64,000 bases of DNA from Vishniacozyma victoriae (Eukaryota > Basidiomycota > Tremellomycetes > Tremellales > Bulleribasidiaceae): assembly GCA_017654735.1 (NCBI GenBank), contig JADPYG010000088.1, positions 1,674,001-1,738,000 on the forward strand, given 5' to 3'. The translations under genes were made by a program, and so were the position numbers. The notes below the pieces were generated by a model. It made no database searches. It had not been told where the DNA came from and was given only the letters and a program-made list of their open reading frames with translations. This document shows positions 1 to 12,900 of this stretch, in pieces (the stretch's first letter is position 1; each line of letters begins with the position of its first letter).

Positions 1-1479
1 ATCATTGGGTATGTCCACATATCCCGGCAAGTACTGACATCAGGTTCTACCGTTATTTATGGTACATAATCCGACTGATTGCCTGGGCAGCATACCGACC
101 TATCCCCTACCCCTCCAATCCGACATATGTCGCCCATGAGGACGTCACGATTATCGTCCCTACCATTGATGCCGGTGAAGAATTCAGAGAAGCCGCATTC
201 TCATGGTTGGAGGGATCACCCAAAGAGATTATCATTGTCACCGAGGAGAAGATGAAGGGGCCTCTTATGGAATTAGCACAGTCTGTCGCGCCCGACAAGA
301 TCCGAGTTTTGACGGTGCCATTCGCCAATAAACGATTACAGATGGCTCATGGAATTCGAAATACGACCACGGATATCATTGTTTTCGCGGACGATGATGC
401 CATTTGGCCACCTACGTTATTACCTTCAGTATTATCATGTTTCGAGGATCAGCAAATTGGGGGAGTAGGAACGAGTCAACGTGTCAAACCTTGCGGAGGT
501 AGAATGACGGTATGGGAAGTCCTTGCCGCTTTCAGGTTGACTATTCGAAATATCGAAATCGCTTCTTCAACACATATCGATGGAGGTATCCCTTGTCTAT
601 CTGGACGAACTGCCGCATACCGAACGGTGATTCTAAAAGATCCAGATTTCCTACATGGTTTCACCAACGATTTCTGGCTCGGCAAATACCACTTAAATTC
701 AGGAGACGATAAATTCTTAACTCGATGGATGGTCTCTCACGGTTGGAATACATATGTTCAAGTCCACAAGGACGCCGAGTTGTTGTCGACAATGAAACCG
801 AATTGGCGATTCTTGAAGCAGGTTCTAAGGTGGACTAGGAATACTTGGCGTTCGGATTTCAGGTCGATTTTCACGGAACGATATGTTTGGACTAGACATC
901 CTTATGTCGCTTATACGATGGTTGATAAATTCATCAATCCACTTACACTCATGGTTGGGCCTGTGCTTGTTTCAGTCTTGATTGCAAAGAGTACAAAGCA
1001 TGTGGATGATGGAGGTTATCATTTGCCTGCTTGGTACGTATCTCATCACCCCTCCCAATGAGGTGCTGATAGACAGGAACATCATCGCATCATGGGTTGT
1101 TTGGCTTACAATCACTCGTGCTCTCAAGCTGCTGCCTCATTTATGGCAGCACCCCTCGCATATCATTTACGTTCCCGCCTGGATCGCTTTCGCTTATTAC
1201 TTGTAAGTGCCTCTTGGTCCAGGTCACAAAGGGACATGCTGATCATCAGTGCGGTCATGAAGCTATACGCTTTGTTTACATTACACGAGACCGGATGGGG
1301 GACACGAGCAGGTGTTGGAGATCGTACGTCTACCAGTTCATTTTGTAAAGCATCGCTGATGAGCAGCAACCGCCGCTACGAAAGCAGCAGAAAAGGATCA
1401 GGCAGGAGCAGGTCAAGGCAATTACGCAGATTCACGCCAAAATTCATTCGATATGGAGCGACATGGAAGAAAGGCCTAA
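1..1479 (+). CDS. CPS1: Cps1-like family 2 polysaccharide synthase, 5'-truncated by window
   Basis: Membrane glycosyltransferase of the GT2 hyaluronan/chitin/cellulose synthase type, the family of Cryptococcus Cps1, which polymerises a surface polysaccharide from UDP-sugars. Exons 1-8, 44-1033, 1077-1202, 1250-1323 and 1367-1479 join in one frame. Visible in order: a membrane-anchoring stretch (FYRYLWYIIRLIAWAAY), a nucleotide-sugar fold start (VTIIVPTIDAG), FADDDA (metal-binding acidic motif), NSGDDKFL (catalytic GDD), and QVLRWTR, a QxxRW motif. Three or four C-terminal membrane segments follow (MVGPVLVSVLIA, NIIASWVVWLTI, IIYVPAWIAFAYYL). The chain ends in a hydrophilic alanine/glutamine-rich tail. 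The N-terminus lies before base 1. Family assignment is firm; assignment to Cps1 rather than another fungal GT2 is inference. Confidence 0.87.
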
Positions 1480-1778
1480 TCTGCTAAAGTGCACGAGTGA
1501 TTTGTTAGTTGGAGGAAGGAGGACGCTTGCTCGCTGCTTGCGACGATATATACGGATATGAGGACGATGACTCGACTTGACTTGACTTTACTCGACACAT
1601 ATAGATTCCTTGTAGTCATTGTAGTCTTTTTCACGAACAAGGCTTTAATGCACCTGTAGCTCTTTGGTATTCAGCAGCAACACGTTCCATGCTTCATGCT
1701 CCTAGTTCTAGTTTTGCTTGCTCTGCCGCGAAGGACTGTGAGACACCTGACGCTGCATCATTCATATTCGTGTATAAA
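1480..1778. other. convergent intergenic spacer
   Basis: About 300 bases between the stop of the Cps1-like gene and the stop of the minus-strand chaperone gene. It must hold both 3' untranslated ends. No coding frame with usable splice sites, repeat or RNA gene was seen. Confidence 0.5.
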
Positions 1779-2404
1779 TCATTGAGGCCCAGGCCACTCG
1801 ATGACCATCTTCAATACCTCGCCAAATCTCTTCCTCTCCACTTCGTCTCCCTCATCATCATCCTCATTGACTGATACTTTCCCAAGAGCAAGACCTACCA
1901 CAACAGGCCTCCTCATTCCCCCAACTTCATTGATGGTCCACCATATCAAAGTAGATACTTGAGATACGTATAAGTCGTATAGAGCTTGTTCGTCCGGTCT
2001 TGGTGAGCCAAGGAGAGGGGAGAGTGTAAGTCCAGGAGGAGGGGGTGGGAGATTGGGGATACCTGTTGACGCTGTTGAGGTTTGGATGGGGTGGGGGAGC
2101 TGAGTTACTTGAGGGATTGAAGCTTGGGTCTGGGCGTCAGTTGAGCGTTCAGACCTTGTTCACTGCCCTCAGAGGGATAGTGAGATGATACAAGTGAGAG
2201 TGGACTTACTAAGATTCCAATCTTTTGGTTCTGGGTGATAATCACTAATATACGATCATCAAATGATTGAATGATTAAATCGGTAGAAACCCCAGCAATA
2301 GGTCGAGTAAGGTGGAAAGTCTGTATCGGTGATGGTCTGGACGACTGTTGAGGGAGGGGCTTGGAAGAGCTAGGTGGGGAAGGGGGTTCCAGTAGGGATG
2401 ACAT
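1779..2404 (-). CDS. proteasome assembly chaperone 3-like protein
   Basis: Short two-exon gene (2404-2210 and 2129-1779, 80-nt intron) encoding a protein of about 180 residues. The core (DRILVIITQNQKIGILVS) matches the PSMG3/Poc3 family pattern, in which a strand pair ends in an ITQ..K.G.LV stretch. The C-terminal part carries VSTLIWWTINE and the closing helix-type segment RPVVVGLALGK, like the end of PSMG3. Family members pair with a second chaperone to help build the 20S proteasome alpha ring in the cytosol or nucleus. A proline/serine-rich linker sits between the two conserved parts, unlike the compact animal protein. The start ATG opens the first in-frame codon run. Assignment is by pattern memory, so moderate. 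Confidence 0.65.
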
Positions 2405-2610
2405 TGTGATGATGATGGAGTAGAAGGAAGTGAGTGTCTTCGAGAGTCGAGTGTGGACATTTCAAGTGGAGGCTTATTCGGCCAAGGCTCAGCGCTCGGC
2501 CACATTCTACAAGAGACGTATATCTCACTGAGTTTCCAAACTGCTAAAAGAGACATGATGTGCATAGAGATAAAGCTACGTGTACATGATAGTTCAACCG
2601 GACATGCTGA

Positions 2611-4114
2611 TTAGACAACCCCGCCCCATCCTCCCAAACCCGCAAAGACAGTCCCAAGCGCGACAATCAATCCCTGTACATTAGCATTTTCACCAGTGAC
2701 AATCATGTGTAGACTCACACCCCAAGTAACAGCCCCAACGCCAACTCTCCAAACAATCTTCCAGGCGAGACTGATCAAAACATGTAATAAAACAATTAAA
2801 GCCCATACTAACCAGAGATACTGGCTTGGTTCCCTACTTGGCGCTGTGGCTGGTGGGTTTCGCTCGAGGTGGGGTGTGTGGTGCCTGTAGATAGGTGCTG
2901 GGTCGAAGTAGTATGCAGATAGGATCAGGGTTAGGCCGAGGTTGAGGAGAAGGGTATCGAGTCGCCAGAGGAGGTGGAATGGGAATGGAATGTTCTGTTT
3001 GTCAGTTCTGTCCTGTGGGGCGAAGGGGTGTGCTTACTGGGAATGGGATGCCGATCACTTCTTCGAGATCTGCTAGTCAGCTTTGATAATGAGTGGATCA
3101 CGTAGCTTACCTCGTCGACCCCTCATTCGCTCTAAAGCTTCCACCTTTCTCTCCAATTCAGCCTCTTCCTCAAGTTGTCGATCAACCTCATTCATTCCTT
3201 GTATCGTGTATCCCGACTCTCCATCGGAATCCTCAACAAGACCCAATCCCTGTATTTTAGATTCTTCCATCCCGGAATCTAGCTCGGGAGTCATGACATC
3301 TTCGTATAATGACATCTGTTCCCATCCTTGTACTATTCCCCATGTTACTTCTGCTAGACCCCAGCCTAGGCCTAGGTAGTATGATGAGTGGAAACCTGAT
3401 GTGGGGGAGGGAATGATGATTGGTAGAGTTGCCATTCGGAGGAGTTCATGGGTGGTCGAATGGAGAGTCGTCGAGCTTAAAGTCAGCTGCTGGCTATACA
3501 TCTCAGAAGATGAAGCCTACATGATAGTGGTCCATGATGGAGATAGACCGAGGTAGGAGACTATACTCCATACTGGTACTCGGAGAGTTTGGACGGTGCA
3601 AGACGCGAATACCCCTACAAGGAGTGGCGAGATTAGAATAGGGTGTGGGAAAGATTGACCTTCCCTTCTCTCCTTTTTGTTTGGCGGCCTGTCATCAGCT
3701 TAGCTCCCTGGTGCTCTGATGAGTTGAGCTTACCAAGCTAGAGTGACAAGCAGGACAAGTGAGATGAAGAATAACAAAGTCACAGCTGGGACAAGTAGGT
3801 ATCGTCTAGACATATGTCTCCAAGTCACTACGCATCAGTCCGACTCGTCGAGAGGACATACTATCAACAAGAGGTTCACTATCATCATCATCAGAATGAC
3901 AACTCTCAGAATCACATCTATCCAAATCGAAATCTACAGCTGGTTCTTTCCCCTTCTGACTTCCCGGGGATGTTCGCGTACTAACGGACCCATAAGTCGA
4001 AGGACCAGCTTGGTGGTTTCGATTATCGTGCATTGCGGACGAGTTTACGAAATGTTGACGCTCTGGGGTAGGTGCTGTTACTATTGCAGCTGGTATTATT
4101 GCTCTTGGTGGCAT
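2611..4114 (-). CDS. multi-pass membrane protein of unknown function
   Basis: Six coding exons give one continuous frame from ATG 4114 to TAA 2611. The first 90 residues are hydrophilic, with an acidic stretch (SCHSDDDDSEPLVD) ahead of the first membrane segment (YLLVPAVTLLFFISLVLLVT). Further hydrophobic stretches are ILISPLLVGVFASCTVQTL, LLWRLDTLLLNLGLTLILSA, YLWLVWALIVLLHVLISLAW and GLIVALGTVFAGLGGWGGVV at the very C-terminus. Between segments two and three lies HELLRMATLPI followed by a charged coiled-coil-like run (QLEEEAELERKVEALERMR). I do not recognise the family. The recurring aromatic/tryptophan-rich membrane pattern and acidic loop are the only clues. Introns have standard GT-AG ends and CTGAT/CTGAC branch sites, so it looks like an expressed gene. 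It shares a 186-bp divergent promoter with UBC9. Confidence 0.75.
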
Positions 4115-4300
4115 TGTAGTACAGTAGAGTAACAGAGTGTAGTATGTCTTATCTCGGTCAGAAAGTTAGTAGTAGTAGTAGACAACCGATATTTTGATTC
4201 CGTCGATCATTCAATAGAGGAAAGGAATATACGCGTAATGTTGAGTATCAACCGACATTATACTTTATCCGACGATACCTAGTCAGGCAGGACATTCATC
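4115..4300. promoter_or_regulatory. divergent promoter of the membrane protein gene and UBC9
   Basis: The 186 bases between the two divergent start codons must hold both promoters. An ACGCGT hexamer lies at 4231-4236, about 65 bases before the UBC9 ATG; in yeasts this is the core of the MCB cell-cycle element. Whether it works that way here is inference. Confidence 0.45.
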
Positions 4301-5237
4301 ATGGTAAGACTACTTTTTCAGCCAGTGGAACCTTGCTTCATGAGCAAACAGCTGATATACAGTCGGCACTAGCTCAAGCTCGACTTATGGAGGAGAGGAA
4401 ACAGTGGAGGAAGGATCACCCTTTCGTAAGTATCACCTCTTCTGCCAGGAGCCTATTTGGATCCCAAATACCCGAGCCAATCAAGATTCACGAAGACTGA
4501 CTTGCCAGGGCTTCTACGCACGCCCAGTGAAAGCAGCCGATGGAACACAAAACATGATGGTCTGGGAACTCGGTATTCCAGGCAAGCAGGGAGTGAGTTC
4601 GCGTCTACCGACCACCAAGGATCAAGGCCAGAACTGACGAATCAGACAAATTGGGAAGGAGGAGTATACAAAGTTCTAGCGACTTTCCCAGAAGGTAAGC
4701 CTGATCATCTGTGAAGGGGGCTAGCTGACGAGATCAGACTTCCCCACTAAGCCACCTAAGTGTTAGTTTCATTTTCGATACCCTTTTTGCTTGAAAGAGG
4801 GAGGGAAGAAGAGAACGCTGACTATGTAGGCAAATTCGACCCACCTCTCTACCACCCCAATGTCTACCCCTCTGGCACTATCTGTTTGTCTATTCTGGAC
4901 GAGGAGAAATCATGGCGTCCGTCCATCACGATGAAATCTGTAAGTGATTTTGGACCCTTCCTCTGTCATCCACTGTCTCTTCATGTCATGTCAACGCATT
5001 TCAACCAATCTGGGATGTATGCTAATGCTCAGCTATGTCTCGGTATCCAGGATCTTCTCGACAACGCCAACATTGCGGATCCAGCGCAGATCGAGGCATA
5101 TCAGATGTACAGGTATGTATACTAATCTCCTATTATGGTGAATACTCCCTCTGCAAATTCAGCTGACTGGTAGAAATGACCGACCTCAATACGAGAAGAA
5201 GATCAAGGCTCAGGCCGCAGAACGAAGACCTCAGTAA
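4301..5237 (+). CDS. UBC9: SUMO-conjugating enzyme Ubc9
   Basis: E2 enzyme that takes SUMO from the Aos1-Uba2 E1 as a cysteine thioester and passes it to lysines of nuclear substrates. Spliced protein has the full E2 fold at the usual length of about 158 residues: [17 protein letters not shown] at the start, [15 protein letters not shown] with the active-site cysteine, then [12 protein letters not shown] and the closing helix [16 protein letters not shown]. The order and spacing match Ubc9 throughout. The first coding exon is only the ATG (4301-4303); the next begins at 4363 after a GTAAGA...CAG intron. Six more introns follow; one uses a GTTAGT donor, restoring PPKCKFDPP across the splice. 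Confidence 0.95.
4304..4362 (+). other. intron directly after the UBC9 start codon
   Basis: GTAAGA donor immediately after ATG, CTGAT branch-like site and CAG acceptor. It leaves a first coding exon of three bases. The next exon starts with codon two of a correct Ubc9 reading frame. Confidence 0.8.
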
Positions 5238-5616
5238 TTGTTGTGTCTCATCATCGATCGTTGCCAGCAACGTGGGAATTCAATCTTCGCATGGTCCTAT
5301 AATCTTCCTTCTCCTGTCCCATTGTGTATAGACGTAGCAGATGTCCTGTAGATACCCCATGACCCATCCATCCATCCCTCTATGTATGGCATGAACCTGT
5401 CCCAAAGTCGCGCCTCCACTTTCCACGTGTTTGTAGTAACCTGACTTGATCTTACCCTGAAAGCCGAGTCCTACCATTCCAGAGGCCTACAGCGCACCAT
5501 CACCATCTACCATCTACCTTAACCCCCCGTTCACCCAAACAATCACCCCTTCTTCTACCACTTGGTAAACATACCCCGTCTACGGTCAACGGCTACAACG
5601 CAACTTCTGTTCAACA

Positions 5617-8600
5617 ATGGCTTTCTCAGCAGCTGAGCTACAAAAGGTAATGCCCCACTACTCTTCACTGTCGCGTGATTCGCTGACTTTCCAGCGACAC
5701 GGGCTCGAGGGTGCACCCGACCCTTTCCCTACTCTCGGAAACAACACTCCTGCTCCCAAGTCAACTTCTACCGCTTCCAAAGTCAATGGGTCCAGCTCTT
5801 CGGCCCCCGCCCCCGTCGACGCTAGCTCTGAAGATGCTTTCCCTTCGCTTGGCCCTTCCGCAGGTGCCGCTACAAACATTGCCAAACCTGCTATTTCTGC
5901 TTGGTCTTCCAAACCCTCTGCTGTCAAGACTTCCAAAGGCAAGATCACCCCCGCTGGTGGTCTTGGACGAACTGGTGCGCCGACTTCGACTTCGCACCCT
6001 TTCTCCGATACTTTCGCTGTTCCAATTAGAGATATCGAAACTGGTAAAGCCTATCAGGAAATTCTCAAGAAGGTTCAGGAATCTACTGGAGCTTCGGTAG
6101 AAAGCAGCACTCAGATGTCTTCTGGACTAAGGACTTTCTTGATCAGGGCCGCCGACCAGAAACGATTGGCATACGCTAGGAAATTGTTGGAAAGGGGATT
6201 GAGCAAGAGTGTTACCATTCAAGTCGAAGTTCCTATTTCTACCCTTGGTACAATCATTGGTCCCAAAGGCGCCACCCTCAAGTCCATCACCGATTCTACT
6301 CAATGTAAAATCGATATTCCCCGACGAGATACTCTACCCACCTGGGACCCCAAGGAAGTCGACGAGGATGAAGAGGATGGACCTGAAGAGCCAAGCGTTC
6401 CTATCTCTGTATCCGGTCCTTCTGTCGCCTGTAACGATGCTCGAACCAAGATCCTCGGCCTGATCTCGCACAAGGTTTCGCAGACTACTCAATCGATCAA
6501 GACTATTCCTTCGTCATACTACCCATTCATCGCTGGTCCCAAGGGCGCCAAGGCTCGACAGCTCGAAGAAGAAATCGGTCAAGGAGAAGTCAAGATTCAT
6601 ATCCCTCCTCCTGCTGTTTGGAAAGCTCTCGAAAGGCAGGGAGAAGAGGAAGTCAGTGAAAAGGATGTGTCCATCAAGGTCCGAGGTGACAAGGAAAAAG
6701 TCAAGGCTGTCGTCGACCATATCTTGCAACAATTCGAACAACTCAATGACTCTTTCCGAGAGCTCAAGATCTCTATCCCAAAGCGACAACATCGATTCCT
6801 CGTTGGTGCTGCTGCCGACCAGATCCTCGAAGAGACTGGCTGTATCGTCGAGCTCCCACCTGTTGAAGACCCCTCCGATCAATGTGCTATTCGAGGTCCT
6901 CAACCTGGTCTTGTTCCCGCATTGACCATGGCCATGGACAAGGCCAACGCTATCGCCGTCGAGATGATCGATGTCGTCGCTCTACATAGGACCAACACTT
7001 CCGACTCGCTCTCTCACGCCAAGCGAATCTTGCGATTCCTCACCCGAAGCTCTCGACTACGATCCATCGCCGATGCTCACGGTGTCAAGGTCTACCCTCC
7101 TTTCGCATCTACCGTCAGCGCTACCGGAAACGTCGTCATTGAAGTCGTAGGTGAAGACAGGGCCAAGGTTTCCAAGGCCAAGGAGGAAGTCGCCCAGGTC
7201 GTCAAGTCCATCCTACCCGCTGGTGTCGCCGTCGTCGAGATCGACTCGCTCGTCCACAGTATCTTGATCGGTAAAAAGGGTGCCAAGATCGCTCAATTCG
7301 AGTCCGCCAACAGTGTCACTACCGTCTTCCCTCCCGTTTCCGAGGACTCGTCCGAGGTCTTGATCATCTTCACTGGCGAAGGACTTCCAGCCGACAAGAA
7401 GGCAAGGGATGCCCAGCTCTCCAAGGCCCTATCTACCGCTTCTGCCGAGCTCGAAAGTCTCGCGAAGGAAGCTTCCAACATCAAGACTGAAACCCTCGAG
7501 ATCGAAAAGAAATGGCACAGGTTCATCATTGGTCAGAATGGAACTGTCCTCAATGCTCTCATTGGTGAAGATCAGCTCGTCAACGTCAAGGTCGGATCCA
7601 AGGACAAGAAGTCCAATGGCGAAGACGACAACTCTGTCGTTATCCGAGGTCAACCTTCAGAGGTCGATAGGGTTGTGTCTCAGATCAACTCGATCGTCGA
7701 GGATGCCAAGAATGACGACATTGTCAATGGCTACACACTCGAGTTCACTGTCGACAGGAAGCACGTCCCACATCTCGTTGGATCTTCCGGTGCGGCCATC
7801 AACAAGCTCCGAGAGACTTTGGGCGTCAAGATCAACTTTGATGATGACGACAAGAAGGGCGGCAAGCGTGCTCCATGCAAGGTAGGTGGCTCAAGATTAA
7901 CTAGAGATATACGCTGACTCCCAGATTGTCGGTCGAAAGGAAGCCGTCGAGGAGGCCAAGCGACGACTCGAGGCTCAGGTCGAGAAGCTCGAAGACGAGA
8001 CCACCGAAAGTGTCACCATCAAGCGAGCCATTCAACCCGCACTCATTGGATCCGGAGGTAAATACGCTATCCGACTCGAAGAGAAGTACGGTGTCAAGCT
8101 TTCTTTCCCCCGAGACAACAAGGATGGATCGTCCACCGCCAAGCCCGACGAAGTCACTATCCGAGGTGGCAAGAAGGGTGTCGCTCAGGCCAAGGCCGAG
8201 CTACTCGAAGCTGCTGCATTCGAGAACGAGTCGAGGCAGGAACTCAAGTTCTCTGTCCCTTCCAAGAGTGTCGCTCAGATCGTCGGCAAATCCGGTTCCA
8301 CCATCAATGGCATCAAGGACGAGACAGGTGCTCAGATCGATATCGACAAAGCTCACGGTGACGATGGCAAGACTTCGATCACTGTCCGAGGAAGCAAAGA
8401 TGCCATTGCCGCTGCAAAGAAGGCTGTCTTGGCTGTTGTCGAAGAGGTCGGAGACGAGATCAACGTTTCGTTGACCATTGATCCTAAATACGTATGTCCA
8501 TTTAACAAGACTTGGTGCTGATGACAGCACCGAACCCTTATTGGTCAAGGAGGAAGCAACTTACGAGAACTCGTCGTCAATGCCGGCGGTCCCGAGGAAT

Positions 8601-9750
8601 CATTCAAGCAAGCTGGTCTCATCACTTTCCCAAGGGAAGGCCGAGATACTGCTCCCGACGAAGTTCGACTCCGTGGTGATTCCAAGCTTGTCAACAAGAT
8701 CAAGGCCGAGTTGGAGAAGCAGGTCGAGGTTTTGAAGCAGACTATCATTGTTGGTGTCGTCGTTCCCCAGGCTCAGCATGCCTCCAAGATCGGTCGAGGT
8801 GGTTCCGCTTTGCAGGATCTTCAGCGAAAGACTGGAGCTACGTAGGTCACTCTGACGATTGGCAAAAGTATGCTGACATGCAGTGTGCACTTCCCCGGAT
8901 CTCGACAGTACGGTTCTATTGGCAAGATTGAGAATGCCTCTGAGCTTGAAGGAGCCGAAGCTGGCGATATCGTCAAGGTTATCGGTACCAAGGAAGTCGT
9001 TGCCAAGGCTACCGAGCTACTCCAGGTCTCTAGCGAGCGACCCCAGCAGCAGAACCGAGGAGGCGGACGAGATACTCCCGACTGGACTACTCGAACTGTA
9101 TCCATCCCTACCAAGTACTACCACGCCGTTGCCGATTACCCCAACCTCATGCGATCAATCCGAAACGTCGGTGGTCAAGTCCAACTACCTCAACCCGCTC
9201 CTCCTAAGCCTCAAGCCACTCAATCCTCCAACGGAAACAGCTCCGCTGCCCAGGCTGCTCGAATCGACTTTGACGGTGGTGATAACCAAGAGGCTGAGGA
9301 AGTTACTGGTAACTGGGAGGTTATCCAAAATTACCAAGATGGTGATGACTCCGAACAGGAATGGACTGTCAAGGGTAAAGAGGAGAACCTCGATAAACTC
9401 GTTTCCATCTTGGAAAGCGCAGTTGAAAAGGCAAAGTCAGCTACCCATGTTGGTCTCTTGACTGGATTGCCCAGGTCTACCTTCCCTAGGATCATTGGTT
9501 CCAAGTGAGTCGCCTATTTACATCACGGAACGGTGACTGACCGTACAGGGGAGCAACCATCTCTCGATTGCGTGTCGAGACTGGCGCCGATATTCAGGTT
9601 GGCAAGGACGACGATTTGATCACCATTATTGGAGGTACGTCATATCTCGCAAGTGTTCGACTTGGCTGATCAGTAGATGAATCTTCCATCAACCAGGGCA
9701 AAGAGGCAATCTTGAGCATTGTCAACAGGTCCGGCGGTGCTAGGTACTAG
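5617..9750 (+). CDS. SCP160: SCP160/vigilin-type multi-KH RNA-binding protein
   Basis: Large multi-KH protein of about 1,292 residues, close to yeast Scp160 (1,222). Such proteins sit on ER-bound and cytosolic polysomes and bind mRNA. GxxG loops of KH domains recur along the chain: IIGPKGATLK, IAGPKGAKAR, LIGKKGAKIA, IIGQNGTVLN, LVGSSGAAIN, LIGSGGKYAI, IVGKSGSTIN, LIGQGGSNLR, IGRGGSALQD and the last IIGSKGATIS. The N-terminal 80 residues are Ala/Ser/Pro-rich and contain the repeated DxFPSLG/DPFPTLG motif. Introns are 5647-5694, 7882-7924, 8492-8527, 8842-8883, 9505-9548 and 9635-9676. The first is 48 nt without a stop, so it could be misread as coding. Codon use is strongly biased to C-ending codons, consistent with high expression. 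Confidence 0.93.
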
Positions 9751-9982
9751 ACTAGATTCCTTCGCATTGGGCCACGCATGTTCTCCGTTTGCTGTCTGCA
9801 TTCCCCATACCTAAACAAAAGATGCTATGCATAATTTCCGTGAATCTGCCTGCGCATACATAGCTTCCAATCTACTGGCGGCCGGCTATAGGCGCAAGTC
9901 GGTCGCGTGTCACTCATTCACTTTGTCCACTCCTTCACACATCTTGCTCTTGCTATACCTACCTTATACATAGCCCGGCAGG

Positions 9983-12900
9983 ATGAACATGAACAAATGG
10001 GTCCCACTCGCACCCAACAAGCCTGGCCAACCATCCACACCATCCCGGTTCAATGTCCTCAAACCATCCAAACCAATTACTCGGACATCCCAAGGCCCAT
10101 TTATCGGTCGTTTCCCTGAAGTCGTCGTCTTGAATATCGTTTCTTTCCTACCTATTCCCGACCTCCCAAGTGTCGCTAGAGGATGTAAAGCACTAGCAAG
10201 AGTGGTCAGGGATGAGCGGGGATGGGAGAGTAGATGTAAATTACTTGGACTGAAAGCTAAAGGTGAGTAACCCAGGGGAAGCGAGCTGACGACTAGAACC
10301 TGGAATGCCAAAGTCACCTGCTCCACGCCAGACCCCAAGGCTGTCTACGTCTATGAAACATCGCCCCTCTGTCTCTCATCCTTCTCGGCCTGATGACGAT
10401 TTCGGAGACTTCTCCACCGACAACAACGAGGCTTTCGAGGATGTGGATTTTGGAGATTTCGGACCAACCCAATCCGCTCAAACACCTACGAAAGCTAGTG
10501 CAAAGGCAGGGAATGGGAATGGATTCAATTTGAAATCTATGGAGACGAGCCTGATAGATTTCGACGATTTACCACTCCCCTCAAAACCTGGTGCTGGAGG
10601 GAAACAATCTGGTTTCTTTGCTCTTACGCCCTCTTCCGCCCAGACACCTAAAGCCAAGACGAATGGAGTGACTTCTGGTTCTGGATCCTTCTTATTTGGT
10701 GGACCTATTGGCAAATTCCAGCCGGGAGTATGGTACGCTACATATAAAGACCACCATGTCTCCCTAGTCCCTCTATGTCGACACCTTCAATCTTCGCCTA
10801 GTCCCAGTTCTACCCTCGCTTTACTCTTCCCACCGCCTTCCACAATGTCGCTAGTCGATCAATCACATACCCTGCTGAAACTACTACTCTTTCTATCGCC
10901 AGCACTACAGCCTCTACGCGATTGGGGGTTCCTCAGACAAGCATTATTATCCGCTTCCGACCGATTCGATTCTACTTGTTTAGTAGCCTTTGAAATGGCG
11001 GATAGTAAACATAATCTTGACGGAATGAGGAATGCAGCGGAAGCGAGTTGGAGTGTATGGGAAGCGGGAAGTGGGACGAGGGAGCAGTGGGAATGTGGAC
11101 GTGTATGGGTCGAGAAACGGGAAGTGTTCTACGAGACCTCAAAGTGGGATTCCCTGGAGAATATCGTGTACGTCCACATACTTGGCAGATATCGCAAGCT
11201 GATGAATGCAGGAAGGTACAGACATCCCAGGGCGTGACAACGAAGCAGCTCGACTTTACACCTATGGACGCATTCATATCCCATGTCCTGGAAGCGTTCA
11301 GAGCGGACGCCGAGACAGCAGCACAGGTCTTTCCGCCCTCTGCTCGAGTCCTCTTGTCTTTCTGCGATAGGGTAGCCAACGATGTCGTGAGTCGGTCCCC
11401 AGAAGCTGTGATTTTTACTCAAGGTAGATCGGGGAATACATCACTCCCCTGCTCTCACAAGCTAGAGTTATCTCTCTCGATATCTTCCTGCAAGCTACGG
11501 CTGCGTCTTTCGTACAAGCGTGGAAGCTTGTCGACGTAGCTATGAGCGTTATCGGTGATGATCCTAGTATATCAAGAACGGCGATTGAGGACGTCATGTA
11601 AGTACTCCTCTGTGATAATTAGCTGATAACAGATACCGGATGTTTGAGGTTAACATGGACGAATACCTTGAGGAAGAGACGGAATGTATCAAGCAAGCTC
11701 TCGATAGCATTTGTAAGAAGTGGGACCATCAGGTCAGTTTCTGCCCGAGTGACCGGCAGATGTAAAGACTGATAGGATAGCAAGAAGTATCAGAAGATTC
11801 GAACCGAGCCACCAACGCCGGACCCACATTCTTGAACGCCTCGAACCCAGATCAAGTCAAGCGAAACGTCCTAGCTGGATTCAAGGACGTCTTGATGCTA
11901 CCCGTCACCATTGTACCCCGGACGGTCACTTTCGGAGTCAACGCGATCGTATCGGGAGGATCTCACGCAGTGAATGGTCTCTCAATGCTCAATCCCCAGA
12001 AATGGGCCGGGTCAGCTGGGTCAAACGGCGCCCAGTTGGTCAAAGACAAAGATGGAGATGTCATTTTCGATGTTCCAACAATAGACGAAGAAAAGGACTC
12101 CCTCGAATTGGATTTGGACGAAAAGAGGGGGTCGGTGAGCTCAATCAACTTCGCCCCTCCCGTTCCATCTTCCACGGCTACTCCTACGCCCATCACGCCC
12201 GCCACGCCGAGCACCGCTCAATCTTACGATAAACTCCAATTGCTCGTCTCGCTCGATGTCGCGCTGGAACTGATTCATGCGGATCGAGATGCTCTCAAGA
12301 GGACAGAGACGTTTGCGAGCTATCCTGGAAAATACGGACATCGAGTCAGGGAGACTATTGAAGAGATTTTCATCCTCATGCTGAAAGCTACTGCCGATCG
12401 ACATATTGCTCCTGGGTTTCGAATGTACGTATCCTCTGCTGAAATGTATGGTGCAGGACTGATAATAGTGCGACGAACCAGATGAGTTCCTACAAACCTG
12501 CCGAACACGAGGGTACAAAGTCTGTCGCACCGTTGTTACAATTTTTCGAATTGGTACATGTTGGTGATACGATCCAGTCAATGGCTCAAGTCTATTTCGA
12601 TCAAGAAATGACGAAATATGTCGATAAGACCGATTTCCTCAATTCCGTCATGAGGGAGAAGAAGCGATTTGAATCTGTCCTTGACGATGCTGTGGCGGCC
12701 GGTTTGAATGCCGGTATTGAGGTCTTGATGAATCAGGTACTTTACCCCATCGATGGATGGGCGGGGCTGATGATAGGTTGAGCACATTATCCAGATCAAA
12801 ACTGGTCCAAGGGAATATTATCCCGATGACAATAAACCCATGGACCTCGGGCCTACAGAGGGATGTAGAGAGGCAATTGCATGCCTTGAAATGCACTGCA

